Positions 18,233 to 25,805 of a stretch of DNA of 64,000 bases are shown one piece after another (position 1 is the stretch's first letter; each line of letters opens with the position of its first letter). Source of the DNA: Bacteroidota bacterium (GTDB lineage: Bacteria; Bacteroidota; Bacteroidia; Bacteroidales; VadinHA17); contig JADFDS010000021.1 in assembly GCA_018262715.1 (NCBI GenBank), positions 1 to 64,000 on the forward strand, given 5' to 3'. Both the position numbers and the translations under genes were made by a program. A model generated the notes under the pieces. That model was not told the DNA's origin. It ran no database searches and was given only the letters and a program-made list of their open reading frames with translations.

Positions 18233-18264
18233 TAAAGGTAAGAAATAATTTCCGGCCTTATCAA
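18233..18264 (-). promoter_or_regulatory. Promoter candidate for the ECF sigma gene
   Basis: On the minus strand a TTG (18262-18264) is followed after 21 nt by TACCTTTA (18233-18240), 7 of 8 bases of TAnnTTTG. The start codon is 22 nt downstream. Confidence 0.35.
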
Positions 18265-18328
18265 TAGATTGATGATAAAAAGGGTCGAAAGGTTGCGTTA
18301 ATGGTAGTATTTACACTTAATAAAGTTA

Positions 18329-18500
18329 CCCGTGGATCAATTACCGGGGCACTGCCGTGACCGATCCACTGATGACTGACTGCCAGCGGATCAATACCCG
18401 GGGCACTGTTGTGACCGGTGCCCCGATGGCTGACTACCCGCGGATCACTTCCCCGGGAGGTGCAGTGACCGATGCCCCGATGACTGCTTACCCGTGGATG
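18329..18500. repeat. 54-bp tandem repeat, about 3.2 copies, starting at the lpdA stop
   Basis: Units are 18329-18382, 18383-18436 and 18437-18490, plus a partial copy inside lpdA from 18491. Period 54 is constant. On the minus strand each unit boundary carries a version of ATCCACGGGTAA, which is also the last 12 bases of lpdA including its TAA. Confidence 0.9.
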
Positions 18501-19882
18501 GCCTCACCGAGTGCCGCGGCTGCAGCCTCCATGATCCCTTCCGACATTGTGGGATGAGGATGGATGCTGGTCATAAGGTCATGGGCTGTGGCCCCCATCT
18601 TCCGTGCCGTCACAAGCGATGAGATCATCTCGGTGACATTCATTCCTATAAGGTGACCGCCTATCAGTTTGTCATCGGCAGCATTGAACACCAGCTTGAC
18701 AAACCCCTCGCGGGCGCCGGCCGCGCTGGCCTTGCCCGATGCCATGAACATGTATTTCCCTGACTTCGTCTCTATGCCTGCCGCCTTTGCTGCCTCCTCT
18801 GTCATGCCGCACGATGCCACCTCCGGGGTTGTATATGTGCAGCCGGGGATGTTTGCATAGTCAACCGGATGAGGATCCCGGCCAGCGATCTTTTCAACGC
18901 ATACGATGGCTTCTGCCGAGGCTACATGCGCCAGCGCGGGACCCGGTACAATGTCACCGATAGCATATACGCCGCTCACCGACGTGCGGTAAAACTCATC
19001 AACAACAACCCTGCCCCTGTCTGTCTTCACTCCGGCCTCCTCCAGGCCGATGCCTTCAATGTTAGGAGTGATGCCAACCGCCGAAAGAACTATTTCTGTC
19101 TCCACTGTCTCTTCGCCTTTAGGCGTTTTTATTGTCACAATACACTTTTCGCCGCTGGTGTCAACCTTTTCCACGGTTGAGTTGACCATGATCTTCATCT
19201 TCGCTTTTTTGAACGCGCGTTCCAGCGTGCGTGAGACTTCCTCGTCCTCTATCGGAAGTACGCGGGGCATGAACTCCACCAGCGTAACCTCAGTGCCCAT
19301 GGCCCTGTAGAAGCCTGCGAACTCACTTCCTATGGCGCCTGAACCCACTACCACCATCGATGCAGGCAGCGACGGCAGGTTCATCGCTTCGCGGTAGCCG
19401 ATAATCTTCATGCCATCCTGCCGGAGGTTCGGCAGCTCTCTCGATCTTGCTCCCGTAGCAATGATGATATGTTTAGCACTGTAACTCACCCTCGTCCCGT
19501 CAGCTGCCTCCACCTCCACGGCGCCGGCGCCCTTCAGCCGGCCAAACCCGCTGATAACAGGCACATTATACTTCTTGAACAGATACTGCACCCCCTTGCT
19601 CATCGCATCGGCCACCCCCCGGCTGCGGGCTATCACCGCCCCGAAATCGGGCGCCGGCGCCTCTCCGGCATTTATGCCGTAGTCGGCAGCATGCCGCGTA
19701 TATTCTAGCACCTGAGCACTCTTCAGCAGCGCCTTGGTAGGTATACAGCCCCAGTTAAGGCATATCCCACCCGTCTCCGCTTTCTCCACCACAGCAACCT
19801 TCATCCCAAGCTGCGATGCCCTTACTGCTGCCACATATCCGCCGGGACCGCTCCCGATGATTATCAGATCAAATTCATTCAT
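18488..19882 (-). CDS. lpdA: Dihydrolipoyl dehydrogenase (E3)
   Basis: A 464-residue FAD/NAD disulfide oxidoreductase that reoxidises lipoyl groups of 2-oxoacid dehydrogenase or glycine-cleavage complexes. The FAD fold starts IIIGSGPGGYVAAV. The redox pair is C41 and C46 in GGICLNWGCIPTKALL. The NAD fold reads VVGSGAIGSEFAGF. The active-site His is in HPHPTMSE near the C-terminus. The start overlaps the stop of the ABC permease gene by 4 bp (ATGA). No E1 or E2 gene is nearby, so here it is tied to the metal importer operon. Confidence 0.96.
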   Translation of the reverse strand: MNEFDLIIIGSGPGGYVAAVRASQLGMKVAVVEKAETGGICLNWGCIPTKALLKSAQVLEYTRHAADYGINAGEAPAPDFGAVIARSRGVADAMSKGVQYLFKKYNVPVISGFGRLKGAGAVEVEAADGTRVSYSAKHIIIATGARSRELPNLRQDGMKIIGYREAMNLPSLPASMVVVGSGAIGSEFAGFYRAMGTEVTLVEFMPRVLPIEDEEVSRTLERAFKKAKMKIMVNSTVEKVDTSGEKCIVTIKTPKGEETVETEIVLSAVGITPNIEGIGLEEAGVKTDRGRVVVDEFYRTSVSGVYAIGDIVPGPALAHVASAEAIVCVEKIAGRDPHPVDYANIPGCTYTTPEVASCGMTEEAAKAAGIETKSGKYMFMASGKASAAGAREGFVKLVFNAADDKLIGGHLIGMNVTEMISSLVTARKMGATAHDLMTSIHPHPTMSEGIMEAAAAALGEAIHG

Positions 19883-20718
19883 ATTGTAGTCTTTTTAAGT
19901 TTTTCAATGTTGCTGCTCCTGATAAGGCTTCGCGCACCGCGCGCCACCAGCCAGAACAACACAAGTACCGCAACAATTGTTGCACCTGTCGGCAGGTTGG
20001 TGAACCACGAGATGACAAACCCCGCGCTGATCCCAAAAAAGCTGACCACCGTGGAGAGCACGATTATCCGCAGGTACCGGCGCGTAAAAAGCATCACTAT
20101 ATTAGCCGGTATGGTGAGCAATGCAATGATCATTATCACCCCGGCCATCCTTATGTTCAAAACAATGGCCAGTCCGGTCAATCCAACCGAGACGTACCTG
20201 AAAAGGTCAACATGACGCGTGAATGTGCGGGCATAATTCTCATCAAAGGAGATATAGAGCAGTGTCCGGTAGAAAACCGCCGTATAGACTATCAGTACAA
20301 CCGAGATTATCCCCAGTGCAATCAGGTCACCATCAGTCACGGTCAGGATGCTCCCGAAAAGGTAACTCATCAGGTTTGGCGCATAACCGGGTGTAAGATA
20401 TATGAAAATGATGCCAACCGCCATGCCCAGCGCCCAGAGTATGCCGATGGCACTGTCCTCGCGCATCTTTCCCCGCGCTGACATGTACTCCATCCCTATT
20501 GCTGATCCTAGCCCGAAGACAGCTGCACCAACCACCGGGTTTATCCCAAGGTAATAGCCCAGTCCTATTCCTCCGAAGGAGGCATGTGTCACCCCGCCGC
20601 TGAGAAAAACCAGCCTCCTGGAGACAATGTAGGTGCCCGCAAGCCCGGCCGTGATGCTGGCAAACAATGCCCCGAGAAGCGACCTGAGGACAAATGAATA
20701 TTCAAAGAGGTTTTCCAT
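19879..20718 (-). CDS. Zinc/manganese-type ABC transporter permease (ZnuB family)
   Basis: A 279-residue ABC-3 family permease with about eight or nine membrane helices. Family features include SRRLVFLSGGVTHASFGGIGLGYYLG near the N-terminus (the SGG...HAS/FGG motif) and RMAGVIMIIALLTIPANIVML near the cytoplasmic EAA-like loop. It overlaps znuC by 1 bp and lpdA by 4 bp, so the three genes are translationally coupled. The metal (Zn or Mn) is inferred mostly from the His-rich binding protein next door. Confidence 0.92.
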   Translation of the reverse strand: MENLFEYSFVLRSLLGALFASITAGLAGTYIVSRRLVFLSGGVTHASFGGIGLGYYLGINPVVGAAVFGLGSAIGMEYMSARGKMREDSAIGILWALGMAVGIIFIYLTPGYAPNLMSYLFGSILTVTDGDLIALGIISVVLIVYTAVFYRTLLYISFDENYARTFTRHVDLFRYVSVGLTGLAIVLNIRMAGVIMIIALLTIPANIVMLFTRRYLRIIVLSTVVSFFGISAGFVISWFTNLPTGATIVAVLVLFWLVARGARSLIRSSNIEKLKKTTI

Positions 20719-21464
20719 CAGTCATGTTTATGGAGTACAACATGCGGCACATCACCGTGGGTGACAAGCTGGATGGGACATCCGTACATGCGGAGATCCT
20801 CGTCGGTGATCTTGCTGTGCGGGTGGTAGAACACCTTTCCGCTGACACACGCAAACGACTTCACCCAGGCGGAGATGGTACCCACATCGTGCGAGACCAT
20901 CATGATCGTCATCCGGTTGTTAAGCAGCTTCAGTTTTTCGTAGAAGTCGGCCTCAAACGAGGCGTCTACAAATGTTGCCGGTTCATCAAGCAGCAGCAAC
21001 CGTGGTGAGCCTGACACGGCCCTTGCCAGGTAAACGCGCTGCAACTGCCCGCCCGACAGCTCATTCAGAGCCTGATGTGCCAGCGGCCTCAGCCCGAGCT
21101 CATCCATCACTTCAGCCGCCCGCTTCTTTTCAGTGCGACCCATGCGGCCCATGGCGCCCCTGTCATGCATCATCCCCGAAAGCACAACATCCTCCACAGT
21201 CACCGGAAAGAGGGTGTCACCCTGTGCCACCTGGGGCATGTAACCTATCTGGTTCAGCCGCAGGTCACCGGGTGAATAGTCGATCCTTCCGGATAGCGGT
21301 TTAAGCAATCCGAGGATCACCTTCAGGAGAGTTGTCTTGCCCCCTCCGTTGGGACCGATGATGCCGATGAAATCGTTCTCCTCAACGGCCATGCTGACAT
21401 CATGAAGGACGACTTTTTCCTCGTACCCGGCGGTGACTGAATCTATGGTGAATAATATGCTCAT
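20718..21464 (-). CDS. Zinc/manganese-type ABC transporter ATP-binding protein (ZnuC family)
   Basis: A 248-residue ABC ATPase. It shows Walker A GPNGGGKTTL, signature LSGGQLQRVYLARAV, Walker B LLLLDEPATFVD and the switch His in MMVSHDVG. The sequence order and the partner genes place it in the metal ABC importer family. It lies downstream of znuA by 91 bp of repeat-like sequence and overlaps the permease gene by 1 bp. Confidence 0.93.
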   Translation of the reverse strand: MSILFTIDSVTAGYEEKVVLHDVSMAVEENDFIGIIGPNGGGKTTLLKVILGLLKPLSGRIDYSPGDLRLNQIGYMPQVAQGDTLFPVTVEDVVLSGMMHDRGAMGRMGRTEKKRAAEVMDELGLRPLAHQALNELSGGQLQRVYLARAVSGSPRLLLLDEPATFVDASFEADFYEKLKLLNNRMTIMMVSHDVGTISAWVKSFACVSGKVFYHPHSKITDEDLRMYGCPIQLVTHGDVPHVVLHKHD

Positions 21465-21573
21465 GGAGGAATTTGCGATGCGCGATTTGAGATTTGCGAT
21501 GTGCGATGTGCAATGTGCGACTTGAGTTGTTTTGTTTAATCCGGCAATCGAAAATCTAAAATCGAAAATCTTT
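21465..21573. repeat. Simple repeats between znuC and znuA
   Basis: 21470-21530 consists of variants of GCGATTTG and GCGATGTG. 21546-21573 holds two copies of AATCGAAAATCTAA/TT (14-bp period). The second tract contains the TAG stop of znuA (21556-21558), so the last codons of znuA are made of repeat sequence. Confidence 0.75.
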
Positions 21574-22539
21574 GCCGCCTACTGCTCTGGCAATCTCCAT
21601 GACAGCCTCCGGCCAGTCACTGTTCATGGGGTTGATGACCACAAGCCTGGCGCCGGTCTCACGCGAGAGCGACTCTGCATTGCGTACATCATACTCCGCC
21701 TGTATGAAGATAATCTTTATCTCATTCTCCCGGGCAAGGTCAATCAGTTGCTTCATCCTCGCCGGAGAGGGACTCTTCCCCTCATCCTCGAATGATACCT
21801 GCTCAAACCCGTAATCACGACCCATGTAGGCCAGCGCCGGGTGATAAATCATCACCGTCGGGTGCGGGCCGGGTCCCAGAGCCACCCTTACCAGCGAATC
21901 AACCTCAGATATCTCCCGGTTGATCGCATAAAGGTTTGAATCATATTTTTCTGACGATGCTGGATTGAGTCCGACGAGGAAATCATGCACGTCACGGGCC
22001 ATTATAAAAGCAGCAGACGGCGACATCCAGTAATGAGGATCGGGGCCGCCATGCGCATGACCGTGATCTTCATGGTCTCCTTCTTCATGTCCGGCACCCT
22101 CAGACCTCAGACCTTCAGACCTCAGACCTTCAGATTGAGGCTCCGCACCCGGCGGGGCCGAAACCCCGATGCCCGAAGGGTGTCGGGGCCCCAGCAACTT
22201 AATATGCCGTGACAGATCCAGTACTTTCATGTCCGGATTGACCTGCCTGAAACGGTCCATCCATGCATGCTCGAAACCAAGCTGACCGTTCATGATGAAA
22301 GCCTCTGAACCGGACAGGGAGCTTATCTGCGCCGGAAGAGGTTCCCATATATGGTGATCGGCCCCCGGCGGCAGCAGAACATTCACTTTAAAATCATCTC
22401 CTCCGATCTGTTCAACAAACCAGGCGAACGGTGGTATGGTTACCGTGACCACTCTGCCCTCTTCCCCCCGAGGGGAGCGGGGACCGCATGAAACCGCGGC
22501 TATTGCAATAAAAACCAGCCACAATGAAATTTTCTTCAT
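21556..22539 (-). CDS. znuA: Zinc/manganese-type ABC transporter binding lipoprotein (ZnuA family)
   Basis: A 327-residue metal-binding lipoprotein (PF01297), signal peptide ending AIAAVSCGP. Metal-ligand regions are visible: PPGADHHIWEP (His), HEEGDHEDHGHAHGG (the acidic/His loop typical of zinc binders), PHYWMSP, and FIQAEYDVRNAESLSRETGA. The His loop is preceded by a stretch, PSGIGVSAPPGAEPQ then SEG(LRSEG)2, which is encoded by repeat DNA (see 22098-22195) and looks inserted. The ATG at 22539 gives a proper lipoprotein signal; the open frame extends to 22569. A -7 box lies at 22558-22565. Confidence 0.93.
   Translation of the reverse strand: MKKISLWLVFIAIAAVSCGPRSPRGEEGRVVTVTIPPFAWFVEQIGGDDFKVNVLLPPGADHHIWEPLPAQISSLSGSEAFIMNGQLGFEHAWMDRFRQVNPDMKVLDLSRHIKLLGPRHPSGIGVSAPPGAEPQSEGLRSEGLRSEGAGHEEGDHEDHGHAHGGPDPHYWMSPSAAFIMARDVHDFLVGLNPASSEKYDSNLYAINREISEVDSLVRVALGPGPHPTVMIYHPALAYMGRDYGFEQVSFEDEGKSPSPARMKQLIDLARENEIKIIFIQAEYDVRNAESLSRETGARLVVINPMNSDWPEAVMEIARAVGGKDFRF
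22098..22195. repeat. Repeat DNA inside the znuA coding sequence
   Basis: 22101-22133 holds tandem 15-bp copies of ACCTCAGACCTTCAG. 22146-22195 holds a GC-rich inverted segment with the hairpin GATGCCC-GAA-GGGTGTC. Both resemble intergenic repeats elsewhere in the window (8021-8097 and 57353-57478) and add a low-complexity linker before the His loop. Confidence 0.65.
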
Positions 22540-22557
22540 GTCTCTTTTTGTGCAGTG

Positions 22558-22565
22558 CAAAATTA
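22558..22565 (-). promoter_or_regulatory. -7 promoter box for znuA
   Basis: TAATTTTG on the minus strand, an exact TAnnTTTG match, 18 nt before the ATG at 22539. No Zur-like palindrome is evident. Confidence 0.4.
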
Positions 22566-22778
22566 ACAATTTATGGAATCTAAGGGTAAAACGATTCAGG
22601 GACGAAACAGTTCAACAGTATGTTATCAATGCACCGGGAATACGGCTGACAATGCCGCCTGTACAAAAGAAACAGAGACAGGTGGTGCATCTGTCTCTGT
22701 ACATTGACCCGGAGAGCTGCAATCAGTCCGTAAACGCTCCCCTCTGGTCGGAACCAATTAAAAGCAGAAAACCAAAAA

Positions 22779-23552
22779 TCAGTAAGAGTTCATTGAAATA
22801 CGCAGGTTTCCCGTCGCCTCCTTGGCTTTTATCCTGAATGTCCACTTGCCGTTCTTCCAGCCGTTCCCCTCACCGGCCTCAAAATTCTTCCTCCAGTTCA
22901 GACTGCCGTTCTCATCAAGAACAACTTCCGAAAGCTGCTTTCCGTCAGGCATGATGATAGTCACCGCCATTGATCCCTCCGCACAATCACCTGACACAGA
23001 TAGATTTACACTTTTTGCATCATCTGCACTCATAGTCATCTCGTTGGTGAAGGAGGCCTCCATCACCTGACGCGAATAATTCCATGATGAACCAGGCCTG
23101 CTGCCAAGACCCTGACCCTTGTAAAGGAATATATTACTCCCTGCATCCCTGCCCAGGTCAATATACTCATTCAGATCATTCAGTTCAGGCATTACCACCA
23201 CAGGCATATCAGGGTAGAGGTTTCCCGCATGCCTGCTCATGTCAGCATACTGCTGATAATAAAACTCAAGCTCCTTATTCTTTTCGACACTCTTTGCATC
23301 AATCTCCTTCATCTTCTCCTGTATCTCCTTCCTCTTGGCCTCGATGTCTGCCTGCTTCCGCTTCAATTCCTCAGTGAGGGCCTGCTGCTTCTGGTATTCG
23401 GCCTGCTTCTGAAGTTCTGCCTGCTTCTGCAGTTCCTCCTGCTTCTTCTTTTCATCTGCGGTTTTGGTTGATGTTTCCTGGCCAAATGCGCCCGCTGATG
23501 AAAGCATTATTGCCATTACGGCGACACTGATAAAATTTACTGTTCTTTTCAT
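22779..23552 (-). CDS. Secreted coiled-coil protein of unknown function
   Basis: A 257-residue protein with a signal peptide (VNFISVAVMAIMLSSAGAFGQ). Residues about 30-95 are a Gln/Lys/Glu-rich coiled coil with repeats such as EELQKQAELQKQAEYQKQQ. The C-terminal half (about 130-257) is a predicted beta domain with an MPDGKQLSEVVLDENGSLNW segment, perhaps beta-sandwich. I do not recognise the family. It is divergent from the sensor kinase at 23687 and may belong to its regulon. The ATG at 23552 is chosen because the signal peptide follows it directly. Confidence 0.7.
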   Translation of the reverse strand: MKRTVNFISVAVMAIMLSSAGAFGQETSTKTADEKKKQEELQKQAELQKQAEYQKQQALTEELKRKQADIEAKRKEIQEKMKEIDAKSVEKNKELEFYYQQYADMSRHAGNLYPDMPVVVMPELNDLNEYIDLGRDAGSNIFLYKGQGLGSRPGSSWNYSRQVMEASFTNEMTMSADDAKSVNLSVSGDCAEGSMAVTIIMPDGKQLSEVVLDENGSLNWRKNFEAGEGNGWKNGKWTFRIKAKEATGNLRISMNSY

Positions 23553-23662
23553 GACTGCCCATTTAATGTTCGACAATGTAAAATTACATCCACTTTTCAC
23601 AGGCTAAGGTTAATGGGAGGTTAATGCAAGGTTAATCTTCTCCATCTTCCGCCGGCAATGAT

Positions 23663-23670
23663 TAATTTTG
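23663..23670 (+). promoter_or_regulatory. -7 promoter box for the two-component operon
   Basis: TAATTTTG, an exact TAnnTTTG match, 16 nt before the ATG at 23687. Confidence 0.4.
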
Positions 23671-23686
23671 AACAAAAGTCGGTGAA

Positions 23687-25048
23687 ATGAAGCGTCAACT
23701 CCTTTTTGCTGTTTCTCTTGCAGCCCTGCTTCTCTTCGTAGCGGTTCAGCTCTATATGATTCGCAATACCTGGAAACAGAAGGAGGAGATAATCATGATG
23801 AGATACAGTAGCCTCTCACGGGAAGGACTCTCCCTTTTACTGGCAAAAAAGAAGAGTAATGGCTTCGAGAAGGCCATGGATATTACGGATAAGTTCGCTG
23901 ATTACCTGATATCAGAGGAGCTCTGCAAGCTGTATACATCCTATGACAGCGCCTCCCTCAGCAGACTTGCCCTCAAGGAGACATATAAGATAATGGAGGA
24001 GAACGAGCAGCTTACCTCATTCTTCAGATCATATTTCGGCAATGCCGGGTATGACAACGACTTCATCCCGGTAATTGCCATCTCGAAACTGGTGCTCCTG
24101 GTACCATCTGACAAAATGGTGATGGCCGATACTGTCTATTCCAAGCCGGGTAAAACGATGGTGCTGGTGAACACCTTCCGGGAGGAACACAACAACTTTA
24201 TTATCGAGTATCATTACCTGCTGGACCTGACACACAAGAACGAGATGGTCTTAAGGGAAGCCCTCCTCTCCTTTCTGCTTATAATCGGCAGTATCCTGAT
24301 TGTCTTCCTGGTGTTCGGCCTGACATGGAGAAACCTTCTCGAGGAGCGAAGGCTCTCGGAACTGAAAAGCGACTTCATCAACAATATGACCCACGAGCTC
24401 AAGACCCCTCTCTCCACCATTACTGTGGCCGGGAGAACGCTTGAGAAGGAACAAATCATCTCGGACCGGGAAAAAGTGCTTGAAACGGCACAGCTGATAG
24501 GCAAACAGAGCGTGCATCTCAACCAGCTTATTAACACAATCCTCGAAGTAAGTTTCCTTGAGAGGCAGGAATTCGAGCTTGACCGGCATAAGGTGGCAAT
24601 TGATGAACTGCTCCACCAGGTGGTTTCATCATTTCTTACATCATGCGACGGTTGCGCCGTGATTGAGGAGGATTACACCACCAACGGCCTGGAAGCCTCT
24701 GTTGACATCGTCTATTTCACCACCATGATCAGCAACCTGCTCTCCAATGCGGTGAAGTACTGCGACAGGGAACCCCTTATCCGTGTAACAGCCGCCGTAT
24801 CAGGGTGTGACGTTGAAATAACAGTCCTTGACAACGGAGTGGGGATCCCGCAGGAACACCTCGGTCATGTATTCGAGAAATTCTACAGGGTACCCCAGGG
24901 GAACATCCACAAGGCAAAGGGGCTGGGACTCGGACTTTATTACGTCAGGCGGATTGCCATGGCGCACGGAGGCGATGTATCCGTCACCAGCAAACCCGGC
25001 CGCGGCACCACATTCAAAATCAGAATACCAATCCAGAATACGATATGA
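23687..25048 (+). CDS. Sensor histidine kinase
   Basis: A 453-residue membrane kinase. TM1 is at about 6-24 and TM2 at about 186-208 (SFLLIIGSILIVFLVFGLTW), enclosing a periplasmic sensor of about 160 residues. The dimerisation box FINNMTHELKTPLSTI has phospho-acceptor H236. N, G1 and G2 boxes are seen as SNLLSNAVKYC, LDNGVGIP and GLGLGLYYVRRIAMAHGG. No HAMP domain is evident between TM2 and the H box. The stop overlaps the response-regulator start by 4 bp. The signal is unknown. Confidence 0.95.
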   Translation: MKRQLLFAVSLAALLLFVAVQLYMIRNTWKQKEEIIMMRYSSLSREGLSLLLAKKKSNGFEKAMDITDKFADYLISEELCKLYTSYDSASLSRLALKETYKIMEENEQLTSFFRSYFGNAGYDNDFIPVIAISKLVLLVPSDKMVMADTVYSKPGKTMVLVNTFREEHNNFIIEYHYLLDLTHKNEMVLREALLSFLLIIGSILIVFLVFGLTWRNLLEERRLSELKSDFINNMTHELKTPLSTITVAGRTLEKEQIISDREKVLETAQLIGKQSVHLNQLINTILEVSFLERQEFELDRHKVAIDELLHQVVSSFLTSCDGCAVIEEDYTTNGLEASVDIVYFTTMISNLLSNAVKYCDREPLIRVTAAVSGCDVEITVLDNGVGIPQEHLGHVFEKFYRVPQGNIHKAKGLGLGLYYVRRIAMAHGGDVSVTSKPGRGTTFKIRIPIQNTI

Positions 25049-25719
25049 AACTCCTGCTTGCCGAAGACGATATCGATTTCGGGAACATACTGTCACAGTA
25101 CCTCTCCATGAGTGGTTTCGAGGTTACACTGGCGCGAAACGGCCGCGAAGCATGGGACAGGTTTCACGATTCAAAGCCGGATATTTGCGTGCTCGATATC
25201 ATGATGCCCGAAATGGACGGATTTACCCTCGCGGAGAAGCTGAGGGCGAAGGACCCGGGAATACCCTTCATCTTCCTGACGGCAAAAAGCCTGAGGGAGG
25301 ATATGATCAGGGGTCTGAAGCTCGGGGCAGATGACTATATAACCAAACCTTTTGACCCGGAAATGCTGCTGCTCCGCATAAACAACATCCTCCGTAGAAT
25401 TTACACCGTGGCTGAAGACGAATACCGGATCTCTGACACCACCCTCAGGTACAACGCCCTTGAGCTCATAACCCCTGCGGGAAAGGAGAAGCTTACCCTC
25501 CGGGAAGCCCAGCTGATGAGGCACCTTATGATGAACAGGAACAAGGCACTTACCCGCGAACAGATACTGACAGAAATATGGGGTGAGGACGACTATTTCC
25601 TGGGTCGGAGCATGGATGTGTTCATCAGCCGCCTGCGAAAATACATAGCTCCCGACCACGGATTAAGCCTCCGCACCCTGAGGGGGATGGGATTCATACT
25701 GGAAGAACTGCGACAATAA
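25045..25719 (+). CDS. OmpR-family response regulator
   Basis: A 224-residue regulator. The receiver domain has acidic D8/D9, phospho-acceptor D51 in CVLDIMMPEMDGF and K101 in DYITKPFDPEM. The C-terminal winged helix reads LTLREAQLMRHLMMNRNKAL and MDVFISRLRKYI, and ends RTLRGMGFIL. It is coupled to the kinase upstream by an ATGA overlap. Targets are unknown; the divergent secreted protein at 22779-23552 is a candidate. Confidence 0.96.
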   Translation: MKLLLAEDDIDFGNILSQYLSMSGFEVTLARNGREAWDRFHDSKPDICVLDIMMPEMDGFTLAEKLRAKDPGIPFIFLTAKSLREDMIRGLKLGADDYITKPFDPEMLLLRINNILRRIYTVAEDEYRISDTTLRYNALELITPAGKEKLTLREAQLMRHLMMNRNKALTREQILTEIWGEDDYFLGRSMDVFISRLRKYIAPDHGLSLRTLRGMGFILEELRQ

Positions 25720-25805
25720 CACTGACACCCCTGACGGCCCGGAAACCCGGTGCCACCTGACGTGCAGCACACCGGTCACAACGAAAAGGCCGGCTCCCCA
25801 GGAAC

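Noticed and set aside
18357-18557. Plus-strand frame of 66 codons with repeated TDAPMTAYP-like peptide
   Set aside because: It is simply the 54-bp DNA repeat read in one frame and runs antisense into lpdA; no start context or promoter.
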